DNA of 64,000 nt from Gammaproteobacteria bacterium (GTDB taxonomy: Bacteria; Pseudomonadota; Gammaproteobacteria; Pseudomonadales; Azotimanducaceae): NCBI GenBank assembly GCA_007694905.1, contig REEU01000123.1, positions 62,001-126,000 of the forward strand, written 5' to 3'. Positions 27,421-35,273 of this stretch are shown piece after piece. The notes below the pieces were generated by a model. The model worked only from the letters and a program-made list of their open reading frames with translations. It did no database searches and had not been told where the DNA came from. The translations under genes were made by a program, and so were the position numbers. Position 1 is the first letter of the stretch, and the number at the start of each line of letters is the position of its first letter.

Positions 27421-28314
27421 TCAGGTATTGGGCTGCGACCCGCTCCCCTGAGTATTGGCGGCGGCCTGCCTCAGCGCATCGCGCATTCGCGTGGCTTCTG
27501 CCCTCGCCTGTTCGGCGAAGTCCTCGCCACTGCCTGCATAAAGAATGGCGCGGGCACTGTTCACCACCAGGCCACGGCCGTGGCGATCCAGTCCCGCGGC
27601 CACAGCTGCACCGAGATCCCCACCCTGCGCCCCCAGCCCCGGGACAAGAAGTGGCACATCAGGCGCGAGTTCGCGGATACGCGCCAGCTCCGCTGGCCGG
27701 GTTGCACCCGCGACCAGCATGAGGTTGCCGTGAGGATTCCACTTGTCCACGGCGATGCGCGCGATGCGCGCGTACAGTGGATCGCTCTCAGGCCAATCCT
27801 GAATCTCGCCAGCGCCCGGATTCGATGTCCGGCACAGGATCACTGTCCCTCGATCGGACCACTCCAGGAAAGGTTGCAGACTGTCGCTGCCAAGATAGGG
27901 GTTCAGCGTGACGGCATCGACGTCGTAGCGGACGAAAGCCTCCCGCGCATACATCGCAGCCGTGGAGCCGATATCGCCGCGCTTGGCGTCGAGGATGACC
28001 ACCGCATGAGGCGCGAGCTCCCGCACCGCAGCGACGGTGTCCACCAGCGCCTGTTCGGCGCCCACCGCAGCAAAATGGGCGATCTGGGGCTTGTACGCGC
28101 AGACCAAATCCGCGGTCGCAGCAATGATGGCGCGGTTGAAGGCTGCAATGTGTTCGGCACCGCGCCCTAAGTGGGCGGGAAACCGCGCGGGTTCCGGATC
28201 CAGGCCCACGCACAGCAGCGAATCCGCATGGGACCAGGCCCGCTGCAGGCGCTCGTGAAACGACGTGCTGATGGCATGATCTCCACCGATGGAGGGCGTC
28301 GCGCAGCATACCAT
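27421..28314 (-). CDS. pyrF: Orotidine 5'-phosphate decarboxylase (type 2 PyrF)
   Basis: A roughly 297-residue enzyme making UMP from orotidine 5'-phosphate. The type-2 PyrF signature DAKRGDIGSTAAMYA contains the catalytic Asp-Lys-Asp, with LCVGLDPEPARFP, NPYLGSDSLQPFL and LVPGLGAQGG also typical. ATG 28314 has no ribosome-binding site. Family members usually begin about three residues before FHERLQ, which here matches a non-canonical ATC at 28272 with GGTGGAG eight bases upstream, so the true start may lie there. It diverges from the PilZ gene. Confidence 0.9.
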   Translation of the reverse strand: MVCCATPSIGGDHAISTSFHERLQRAWSHADSLLCVGLDPEPARFPAHLGRGAEHIAAFNRAIIAATADLVCAYKPQIAHFAAVGAEQALVDTVAAVRELAPHAVVILDAKRGDIGSTAAMYAREAFVRYDVDAVTLNPYLGSDSLQPFLEWSDRGTVILCRTSNPGAGEIQDWPESDPLYARIARIAVDKWNPHGNLMLVAGATRPAELARIRELAPDVPLLVPGLGAQGGDLGAAVAAGLDRHGRGLVVNSARAILYAGSGEDFAEQARAEATRMRDALRQAAANTQGSGSQPNT

Positions 28315-28455
28315 CAAGCCGAAGCAGACCTGCCTCTCAGGCGACTGACCGATCGCGTCAATCGTCGACGCAGCGGGTCCGGGTTGGACCACAACGACGC
28401 GGGGCGCCGCCGCCCGAGCACCATCTAATTATATGATTAATATAAATTAAAAGTC

Positions 28456-28473
28456 TTGGCACGGGTCTCGCAG
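28456..28473 (+). promoter_or_regulatory. Candidate sigma-54 promoter for the PilZ gene
   Basis: TTGGCACG at 28456, four bases, then TCGCAG matches the sigma-54 consensus TTGGCACG-N4-TTGCA with one mismatch in the -12 box. The essential GG and GC doublets are separated by exactly ten bases. It lies 40 bases upstream of the PilZ start codon, directly after an AT-rich stretch (28425-28455), as expected for sites contacted by IHF or an enhancer-binding protein. Confidence 0.6.
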
Positions 28474-28513
28474 AGCGACAGGCAGATGCAAACCTACGTG
28501 ATGGAGAGCGGCC

Positions 28514-28930
28514 ATGAATGCCATCGCCCGTACCAACAACGTCTTCTCGCTGGATGATCTGCGGCCAGTCAGTGACAACCGGCGGCAGCGTTCCGTCGAA
28601 CGGCGCCACGAACCACGCTATGTCTGCCAGGAGCGACTGTTCGTCCAGATCGTCGCCTGCCCGGATCAGCCCGATCTTGTGGGACGCACCGAATCCGGTC
28701 AGGCGGTGGAAATATCCGCCATGGGCATCCACTTCTGCTGCGAGCGGCTGTTTCCGGTGGGAACCCTGGTGGACATATGGGTCGACATCGCCAGCCGGCC
28801 AGGCAAGTTCTTCCTGTCCGGGGAGGTACGCTGGAACGGATCCCTCGACGGCATGAAGCACTCTGCAGGGGTTGAACTCGAAGACGGTCCCGCCACCGAT
28901 GTGGACGCGTGGCGAGCGCTGTTTCGCTGA
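28514..28930 (+). CDS. PilZ domain protein (cyclic-di-GMP receptor type)
   Basis: A 138-residue protein. A 30-residue N-terminal segment precedes a PilZ domain with the binding motif RRHEPRY (R-x3-R) and, downstream, EISAMGI at the usual D/N-x-S-x2-G position, where Asp is replaced by Glu. VDIWVDI and FFLSGEVRWN fit the barrel strands. It probably binds cyclic-di-GMP and modulates motility or surface behaviour. Start ATG 28514 has GGAGAG nearby. A sigma-54-like promoter lies 40 bases upstream. Confidence 0.85.
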   Translation: MNAIARTNNVFSLDDLRPVSDNRRQRSVERRHEPRYVCQERLFVQIVACPDQPDLVGRTESGQAVEISAMGIHFCCERLFPVGTLVDIWVDIASRPGKFFLSGEVRWNGSLDGMKHSAGVELEDGPATDVDAWRALFR

Positions 28931-29142
28931 CATGACCCGCATCACAAATCCGACAAAAAATACGCCTGAAAGCGTGAAATAGCGCCCCTCCTGGCAACTT
29001 TCGCAGTCTCTAGCGAGGCGTCGATCGACCTCCTGGACTAGACATCAGATACCCCGTTCCGGGGTCCGCGAACTACAGCACGTCACGGCAGTGCAAACGG
29101 CGGTCCTGGAGCACGAGATGTGAGTCGCTTTCGGAGGGCCAG

Positions 29143-31455
29143 ATGGCCGACTCTCCAGATCCACGTCAACCAGCGCGGGCAGCCAAGGTGCTGCATCACC
29201 CCGGGGCTGCCCAGCAGTCCGCCAGGCGCCTGCTCGAGCGCATGTGGGAGCGTTGGACCAGCTACGCCAAGGACTGCCTGAAGCAACTCCTCCTCGACAT
29301 CGACGATGACCTGTTCGCGCGCGCAGACGAGGCGGAGAGCAGTTCCGCACAGGAGCTGTACTTCAATTCCATGCGCCTCCTGCGCTACCAGACCGACGAA
29401 ATCCGCCGTCGCTTCGGCCAGACCCTTAACCAGCCTTCCAAGTCCCGTGAGGGCGCAAAGTCACCGAACGCGAACAGCACAGAGCAGCAACTCGAAGAAC
29501 TCACGCTGGTCGATGACGAGATGCTCGAGCAGCGCCTCGCCGTAAGCACCATGACTGAACGCTTCGAGCGCACCCACACCCTCGAAGTGCTGCTCTTGCA
29601 CCGCCGCGTGGAGGCACTGCGCGAGCAGGCCGGACCTCGCTTCGAACTGGCCAGAATCGACTTCGATGCCAGCCGGCTCGCCCAGGCCTTCGCAGACGCA
29701 CTCGGGCCACTGGAACTGGACCTTCGAGTCCGATTGGTACTGTTCAAGCATTTTGAACTGCAGGTCATGGAGCCGCTAGGCGCACTGTTCCGGGAGTTCA
29801 ACCAGCTTCTGGTGAGCGCCGGCGTACTACCGAAGCTGGACCTCTCCAAGGAGGTTCGTAACCCATCACCCGCCACGCCGGTGGCGGAACAGAGCCCCGT
29901 GGATCCGGGCGCTGAGCCGAGCGCAGATGCAAGTCCCTGGATGCACAGGAGCGCGCACGCGGGCTACGGCATCCAAGGCCCCGGGTCGGACCCTACTCAG
30001 GCCTTGGCGCCGGGTGACTACCGGGGCAGTTATGCCGCCGGGCCCAACTTCAATATCGCAGCCGCATTCAAGCGGCGTGCAGCTCTGATGCGCAAGCTGC
30101 CGGCACTGCGCCGGCAGCGACGCTACAGCCATGCCGCCCATCCTTCGCATCTGCTCGATGTCGGCACCGTGTTGCGCCTGCTCGAAGCGAGCGAACGCAT
30201 GGTCGCTCACCGTTGGCAGGACAGCGATCTTGAACGGCTCCCGGAGCGGCTAGACCTCGGCGCCCTGCTTCTGGCCGAGGCCCAGCGCAACGGCCGCGCC
30301 GAGGTCGCGCTCAACGATGCCGATGAAGACACGGTCAACCTGCTGCAAATGCTCTTCGACCTGATTCTCAAGGACGATAACCAAGCGGTTCCAATGCGGG
30401 CGTTGATTGCCCGGCTCCAGCTTCCCATGCTGCGGGTCGCCCTGGCAGACTCTGAATTCTTCAGTTCTTCACGTCACCCTGCACGCCAATTCCTCAATGC
30501 CATCGCGCGCGCAGGGATCGGCTGGAGCCAGGCGGATGAGAAGTCCCGCGACCGCCTCTACGCGGGTATCGAACACCTGGTAAACCGCGCCAGCAGCAGC
30601 TTTGCCGGCAAGCCGCGCCTGTTCGAAACCTTGCACGCCGATCTCGATACCCTACTCGCCGAGGAGGCGGAACGGGTACGGGCCGCCGAAGTCAGGGTCA
30701 TCGCACAGGAAAAATTACGCATCGAGGCCGAACGCACTCGACGTATCGTGGCGCGGCTGCTCGAGCACCGCATGAACTGCGTAAGTGAACTTCCCGCAGA
30801 CCTCCGCCGCTTCCTGGAACGCGACTGGCAGCAGGTGCTGCTCAGGGCTCATGGCCGGCAGAAAGCCTGGCAAAGCGCCTTCGCCGTCCTGCGCCGCCTC
30901 ACCGGCAGCGGCACCGGACCTGACGGCACTGCCCTCCATACGGCGTTGGCCGACGGTTTGATCCTGCTCGCGCGCAGTCCGGAGGACGCGAGGAGAACGG
31001 CCAGCGAAATCCTGGCGCTGTGGGCGGACCTGGAGCAGGAGCCACTTGCCGCGAGCTCGATGACCAACGGGGCCGAAGCGCGTGACGACCCGCAGGCGGA
31101 GATCCATGCCGCCACGGAAGCGGCGAGCACCGATTCCGAAACGTCGACAGTGGAAAAGATGCCCACTCTCGAAGCGCAGACCGCAGCCAACGCGCTGGTC
31201 GTGCACGACTGGGTTGAGCTGCAGACCCGTACCGGGCGCATTGCACGCTGTCGCCTGGCCGCCATCACCGGCACACCCGAACGCTGCATCTTCCTCAATC
31301 GACGTGGTCTGCGCATCGATACCATGTCACGGCTCGACCTTGCACGGGCCATCGACGACGAGCGCCTGCGCGTGCTCGATGATCGCCAGATGTTCGACCG
31401 CGCGCTGGAAGAGGTCATCGGCGGCCTGAGAGCAGAAACGGCCGCCGCAGGCTAA
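29143..31455 (+). CDS. DUF1631 family protein
   Basis: A 770-residue cytoplasmic protein of the DUF1631 family, found in gammaproteobacteria and of unknown function. The N-terminal 260 residues are helical (LYFNSMRLLRYQTDEIRRRF), followed by a low-complexity Pro/Ala linker (about 245-310) and a long helical domain (LPALRRQRRY, LFDLILKDDNQAVPMRALIA, ASSSFAGKPRLFETL). The last 90 residues (HDWVELQTRTGRIARCRLA, RCIFLNRRGLR) look like a small beta-barrel, as in PilZ-associated members. Start ATG 29143 has GGAGGG upstream. It follows the PilZ gene and may share its regulation. Confidence 0.85.
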   Translation: MADSPDPRQPARAAKVLHHPGAAQQSARRLLERMWERWTSYAKDCLKQLLLDIDDDLFARADEAESSSAQELYFNSMRLLRYQTDEIRRRFGQTLNQPSKSREGAKSPNANSTEQQLEELTLVDDEMLEQRLAVSTMTERFERTHTLEVLLLHRRVEALREQAGPRFELARIDFDASRLAQAFADALGPLELDLRVRLVLFKHFELQVMEPLGALFREFNQLLVSAGVLPKLDLSKEVRNPSPATPVAEQSPVDPGAEPSADASPWMHRSAHAGYGIQGPGSDPTQALAPGDYRGSYAAGPNFNIAAAFKRRAALMRKLPALRRQRRYSHAAHPSHLLDVGTVLRLLEASERMVAHRWQDSDLERLPERLDLGALLLAEAQRNGRAEVALNDADEDTVNLLQMLFDLILKDDNQAVPMRALIARLQLPMLRVALADSEFFSSSRHPARQFLNAIARAGIGWSQADEKSRDRLYAGIEHLVNRASSSFAGKPRLFETLHADLDTLLAEEAERVRAAEVRVIAQEKLRIEAERTRRIVARLLEHRMNCVSELPADLRRFLERDWQQVLLRAHGRQKAWQSAFAVLRRLTGSGTGPDGTALHTALADGLILLARSPEDARRTASEILALWADLEQEPLAASSMTNGAEARDDPQAEIHAATEAASTDSETSTVEKMPTLEAQTAANALVVHDWVELQTRTGRIARCRLAAITGTPERCIFLNRRGLRIDTMSRLDLARAIDDERLRVLDDRQMFDRALEEVIGGLRAETAAAG

Positions 31456-31503
31456 GGAGGCTCTGAATCGGGTTCGGCCCGATTCGGCGCCCTCAGAGCC
31501 TCC
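31456..31503. terminator. Nested hairpin terminator between convergent genes
   Basis: GGAGGCTCTGA (31456-31466) pairs with TCAGAGCCTCC (31493-31503). Inside, AATCGGG (31466-31472) pairs with CCCGATT (31478-31484) around a short loop. The structure starts one base after the DUF1631 stop codon and ends seven bases before the ribE stop codon, so it can serve both convergent transcripts. There is no strong T-run. Confidence 0.7.
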
Positions 31504-31510
31504 CTAGTGC

Positions 31511-32146
31511 TCAGGGAAGAATCTGCTGCCGCCACTCGGGGTCCAGAAACAGCCGTTCCACAGTTTCAACGATGGCTTGGGTCTGAGGATCCACTTCCAG
31601 GTTGACCCGGTCACCCACGCCCCGAGCGCCCAGCGTCGTCCGTGCCAAGGTCTCTGGAATGAGGCTCACCTCGATGCACGCGGCGTCGCGATCAATCGCG
31701 GAAATGGTCAGGCTGGCCCCGTCCAAGGCCACAAATCCTTTGTGGAACAGCATTCGGAGCCACTCCCGGTCCACCTCGAATCGCATCACACAATTGGCCT
31801 CGTCGCGCGTGATCGCGCTGATGCGGGCCACTCCGGTGATGTGGCCCGAGACAGCGTGGCCACCGATTTCGTCGCCGAAGGCCGCTGAGCGCTCGACATT
31901 CACTTGCGCATCCACGGTGAGATCACCTAGGTTCGTGCGCGCCATGGTTTCGGCGATGACATCGAATCCGACGCTGTCCTCGCACTGGCGGGCAACGGTC
32001 AGGCAGGTCCCGTTGATCGCGACACTGGCACCACCCTCGAGACCACGCCTGGCGACCGTGGATAGCGCGATCTCCAGCTGCGTAATGCCCGCTTCGTGGC
32101 GGATGGCCACCACCTGCGCCAGTTCCTGAACAATTCCCGTGAACAC
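31511..32146 (-). CDS. ribE: Riboflavin synthase alpha subunit
   Basis: A 211-residue enzyme that dismutates two 6,7-dimethyl-8-ribityllumazine into riboflavin. It begins MFTGIVQELAQV, the conserved N-terminus, and has two lumazine-binding repeats: NGTCLTV then GGHAVSGHITGVA in the first, and DGASLTISAID with ARTTLG in the second. It is on the minus strand with no other rib gene adjacent; the usual ribBA/ribH neighbours are absent here. It converges with the DUF1631 gene. Confidence 0.93.
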   Translation of the reverse strand: MFTGIVQELAQVVAIRHEAGITQLEIALSTVARRGLEGGASVAINGTCLTVARQCEDSVGFDVIAETMARTNLGDLTVDAQVNVERSAAFGDEIGGHAVSGHITGVARISAITRDEANCVMRFEVDREWLRMLFHKGFVALDGASLTISAIDRDAACIEVSLIPETLARTTLGARGVGDRVNLEVDPQTQAIVETVERLFLDPEWRQQILP

Positions 32147-32229
32147 TTACCATCCTCCGATTGAAGGAAGCGCACAGGTCACGTGGGCGCAGCAAGCGCC
32201 TGGATCACGCGTACCTGTCCTTTAAACGA

Positions 32230-32257
32230 CAACGGGAGTGCCGAAGCACTCCCGTTG
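32230..32257 (-). terminator. Rho-independent-type terminator of the TonB-system operon
   Basis: CAACGGGAGTGC and GCACTCCCGTTG form a perfect 12-base stem around CGAA, which reads as a stable TTCG tetraloop on the minus strand. It is 22 bases beyond the TPR gene's stop codon, in the direction of that operon. TCGTTTAAA follows on the minus strand. Confidence 0.8.
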
Positions 32258-32279
32258 TAAGGATCCCTGCTGGAGTGGG

Positions 32280-33647
32280 TCAGGCGGGTCCGTCGGCGCG
32301 GGCCAGCTGCTCCTGGCGCCGCTGCTCGCGCTCGACGTGCGTGCGCCACTGCGTCAGAGCATTGATGTCCTGCTCCGAACGTTCCCGGCGGGCGACCCGC
32401 AGGCCTTCGCCGAACGTCGAGACCGCCGCTTCGAAACGGCCAAGATTGTATTGACACATACCTTTGACCAGATAAACCTGGCCTTCCCGATCCACGCCGC
32501 CGCGGGAAATGGCCCGATCCGCTGCCTGAATGCTTCTCTCGCAATCGTCCCGATCAAGGTAGAGCTGAGCCAGCCGGTAGTGCAACTCACCATCGTCAGC
32601 GCGCTCCGCCGCGCGATGGTATGCAGGGATGGCCTTCTCCACGTTCTGAGCCATCTGCCAGGCTTGCGCAAGTCCCTGCAGGTTACGACGATTGGCCTCA
32701 ACTACACCGTTCTCGATCTCCCGCTCGAGGATTCGGGCCGCCCAGTAAGGCGCCTCCTCTTGCTGTAATAGACCGGTCAGATTGAGAATCTCCCGCTCCT
32801 GGTCCAGGTAGCCCTGCATGTAGGCCGTCCAGATGGTCGCGACCTGTTTTTTCTGCTGCTCCTGTTGCCCGTAGAGACCGGATAGCTGGACCCAGTAGTC
32901 CTTACTGGGGAAGTCCCGCACCAGAATTTCGATGATGTCGATGACCTTGCCCCAGTCCTCCATCTCGTAGTAAGCCGCACGCTTGAGCAGCCACCAGTTC
33001 TCGCGGACTTCACCGTCCCGCTCCCGCGTCATCGCCATGGCCTGCTGAACGGGGGGGATCACTTCCCGGAATTCGTTGAGCTGGTAATACGCCTGCGCCA
33101 AGAAGATGTAGGCCTGGGGTGATGGCGTCTCGACCAGATCGAACCACCGATTGAGGTATTCGATGGCTTTCCGGTAATCCTCCTGGACAAAGTAGAGCTG
33201 CCCAAGGGCATACATGGTCCCCAGCTCCAGCGCCAGTGGAACCTCGGGCGAAAAGGTCAGGATTCGCTCATAGGCCTCGATCGCCCTCGGGTAGTCATCC
33301 TGCGAAAAATAGATGTAGGCCCGCATGTTCCACATGGAAGCGGCCTCGTAGGCGTTCAGACCCCGCTGCTCAGACATGCGCCTGAGGACATCCAAGGCCT
33401 TCGGGATGTCGCCCTCATCCATTGCTTCCTGGGCCTCCGAAAGACGATTGAAGGCCTGTTCGCGCATCGCCGGCACCCGCTGGGTCCGACGCTGTTCCGC
33501 CTCCTCCGATGCCTCGCCCGGCGCCTGGGCACGAGCTGGCTCGATGCCTGCAAACCCACCACCGAAGCTGGTGCCTGCGGCCACCAACACAGCCAAGGCC
33601 AACCATCGCGTCGCGAAACGGGAAATCAGTGCCAGAACCGTATTCAC
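32280..33647 (-). CDS. TPR protein of the TtpC-type TonB system
   Basis: A 455-residue exported protein that closes the TonB-energising operon. After a signal-peptide-like segment ending near AGIEPARAQ, it carries several tetratricopeptide repeats (AAYEA then YFSQDDYPRAIEAYERIL; LYFVQEDYRKAIEYLNRWF; AYYQLNEFREVIPPVQQA; LYLDRDDCERSIQAADRA). GTG 33647 is the start because GAGGAGG lies six bases upstream; an earlier GTG at 33671 lacks a site. Genes of this type often follow DUF3450-TtpC-ExbB-ExbD-TonB and may help couple energy or contact a receptor in the periplasm. Confidence 0.83.
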   Translation of the reverse strand: MNTVLALISRFATRWLALAVLVAAGTSFGGGFAGIEPARAQAPGEASEEAEQRRTQRVPAMREQAFNRLSEAQEAMDEGDIPKALDVLRRMSEQRGLNAYEAASMWNMRAYIYFSQDDYPRAIEAYERILTFSPEVPLALELGTMYALGQLYFVQEDYRKAIEYLNRWFDLVETPSPQAYIFLAQAYYQLNEFREVIPPVQQAMAMTRERDGEVRENWWLLKRAAYYEMEDWGKVIDIIEILVRDFPSKDYWVQLSGLYGQQEQQKKQVATIWTAYMQGYLDQEREILNLTGLLQQEEAPYWAARILEREIENGVVEANRRNLQGLAQAWQMAQNVEKAIPAYHRAAERADDGELHYRLAQLYLDRDDCERSIQAADRAISRGGVDREGQVYLVKGMCQYNLGRFEAAVSTFGEGLRVARRERSEQDINALTQWRTHVEREQRRQEQLARADGPA

Positions 33648-33672
33648 AGAAAGCCTCCTCGCGCTGCGCACG

Positions 33673-34275
33673 TCAGTCCGTCAGCTCGAAAGTGATCATG
33701 TTGCGCACGCCATGCACGGCGATTGGCTGACCATCCACCACCCGCGGCTGATACTTGAAGCGCAATGCCGCCTGAATGGCCGCCCGGTCGAAGATACCCG
33801 GTGGCTGTGCCTCGACCACCTTGGGATCTACCACGGAACCCGTTTCGCTGACCGTGAATTCCAGCAGCACGTAGCCCTCGATACCTCGGGTCAGTGCACG
33901 CCGGGGATAGACCGGTTCCACGCGAACAATGGGCAGATAGTCACCATCGGACTGGAAGCCACGAGCGCCCCCGATATCCATACCGGTGTCCATGGCAACC
34001 GACCCGATGTCGATGCCGACGGCGCCTACGTCCGTATCAAAGGACGGGTCGGGCATATCGGGTGGCGGCTCATCCGGTGGCGGCGGCGGTTCCGGAGTCC
34101 GATCGCGTCTTTGAATGGCCTCTTCCTGCTCCACGCGGACGAAATCAACGATCCTACCCGACGGTGGATCAGTCAAACCGGTTTCATCCGTGTGGATCAG
34201 CCACTGCATCAGATAAAACAGGCTGAGCGTGACGACCGCACCCATTGCCAGTCCCACGATATATCTCATGATCAT
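33673..34275 (-). CDS. tonB: Energy transducer TonB
   Basis: A 200-residue periplasm-spanning protein that couples the proton motive force to TonB-dependent receptors. It has a single N-terminal membrane helix (about residues 4-26), a Pro-rich spacer with PEPPPPPDEPPPDMPDP, and the C-terminal TonB fold with VEPVYPRRALTRGIEGYVLL, FTVSETGSV and AIQAALRFKYQPRV. The start ATG 34275 has AGGAGG eight bases upstream. It lies 25 bases before the TPR gene in the operon. The protein is short, as in system-2 type TonB proteins. Confidence 0.93.
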   Translation of the reverse strand: MIMRYIVGLAMGAVVTLSLFYLMQWLIHTDETGLTDPPSGRIVDFVRVEQEEAIQRRDRTPEPPPPPDEPPPDMPDPSFDTDVGAVGIDIGSVAMDTGMDIGGARGFQSDGDYLPIVRVEPVYPRRALTRGIEGYVLLEFTVSETGSVVDPKVVEAQPPGIFDRAAIQAALRFKYQPRVVDGQPIAVHGVRNMITFELTD

Positions 34276-34287
34276 GGGCAGATCCTC

Positions 34288-34695
34288 CTAGTCTTCGGTC
34301 GACACGGCGACGCGCTCGATGCCCGCCGCCCGTGCCGCCTGCAGCACCTCCATGAGAACGGAATTCTTGGCGCCTCTATCTGCTTGGACAACGAGACCAC
34401 CCATTGGGTTCTCCGCCACCAGTCGCTCGAGGTTGCCACGAACCGCCTGAGGCTGCACGCGGCTGTTGTCGATCCAGATCTCATTGTTGGAGGTGATGCC
34501 CACCAGCATGGCGACGCCGGGCTTGCGTTCCGCCGTCTCCGCATCAGGCCGGAGAGGATCGACTCCAGGTTCTTTGATGAACGTGGCCGTGACGATGAAG
34601 AAGATCAACATGATGAACACGACGTCCAGCATGGGGGTCAGATTGATCTCCGCGTCATCTTCGCGGCGCGAGAAGCGGGCCATGGAACGCCGCAT
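34288..34695 (-). CDS. exbD: Biopolymer transport protein ExbD
   Basis: A 135-residue inner-membrane protein with one helix (VVFIMLIFFIVTATF) preceded by EINLTPMLDVV, which holds the Asp that takes part in proton flow. A periplasmic domain of about 85 residues follows. It is the second membrane component of the ExbB-ExbD motor that energises TonB. It begins MRRSMARFSRREDDAE; ATG at the fifth codon is an alternative. It sits 12 bases upstream of tonB. Confidence 0.93.
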   Translation of the reverse strand: MRRSMARFSRREDDAEINLTPMLDVVFIMLIFFIVTATFIKEPGVDPLRPDAETAERKPGVAMLVGITSNNEIWIDNSRVQPQAVRGNLERLVAENPMGGLVVQADRGAKNSVLMEVLQAARAAGIERVAVSTED

Positions 34696-34744
34696 CAGTG
34701 CTGCCCTCCTTCATACGACATCAGGGTCATGGACGGGCTCATCA

Positions 34745-35269
34745 TCAGTGATCCAACGTCAGATGATCTTCAATCAATTCACTTTCGAAATCGACCCGAC
34801 GCTGCAGCACGGTCGTGGCGAACACCCCGGAAAGTGACGCAATCATGCCCGCCATGGTCGGGATCGTGGCCATGGACACCCCGGCCGCCATGGAGCGGGC
34901 ATCGCCACCCTGGTTCGCCATGGCGTCGAACACCGCAACCATGCCCGTCACGGTGCCCATCAAGCCCAGCAGGGGCGCGAGAGCAACGAAGGTCTGAATA
35001 AGCGGCAGTGAACCCTGGATCTTACCGCTGGCCTCGGAAATGAGCGCCTCGCGCACCTGGTGGGCGGTCCAGGACGTCCGCTCTGGACGCCCCTCCCACT
35101 TGCCGGTGATCCGGCGCACCAGGTCCTTGTGCTCGATCTGGAAGTACCAGAGGCGCTCGAAGATGAGCGTCCACATCGCGAAGGTCAGCAGGGCGATCAG
35201 CGGCAGCACCGGACCGCCCCGCTCCATGAACGTCACGATGGCGTAGTAGATGTCCGTCAACCAGAGCAT
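34745..35269 (-). CDS. exbB: ExbB-like proton channel protein (second ExbB)
   Basis: A 174-residue MotA/TolQ/ExbB family protein. It begins with a membrane helix (VLPLIALLTFAMWTLIFERL) and has the family core TFVALAPLLGLMGTVTGMV and MAAGVSMATIPTMAGMIAS, the helices that form the proton path with ExbD. It is the shorter of two ExbB-type proteins in the operon; the longer TtpC-like one precedes it by five bases. The pair of ExbB-type proteins marks the TtpC (TonB2) type of system. Confidence 0.92.
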   Translation of the reverse strand: MLWLTDIYYAIVTFMERGGPVLPLIALLTFAMWTLIFERLWYFQIEHKDLVRRITGKWEGRPERTSWTAHQVREALISEASGKIQGSLPLIQTFVALAPLLGLMGTVTGMVAVFDAMANQGGDARSMAAGVSMATIPTMAGMIASLSGVFATTVLQRRVDFESELIEDHLTLDH

Positions 35270-35273
35270 GGCG

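Noticed and set aside
28985-29002. Second sigma-54-like site CTGGCAACTTTCGCA before the DUF1631 gene
   Set aside because: The GG and GC doublets are eight bases apart instead of ten.
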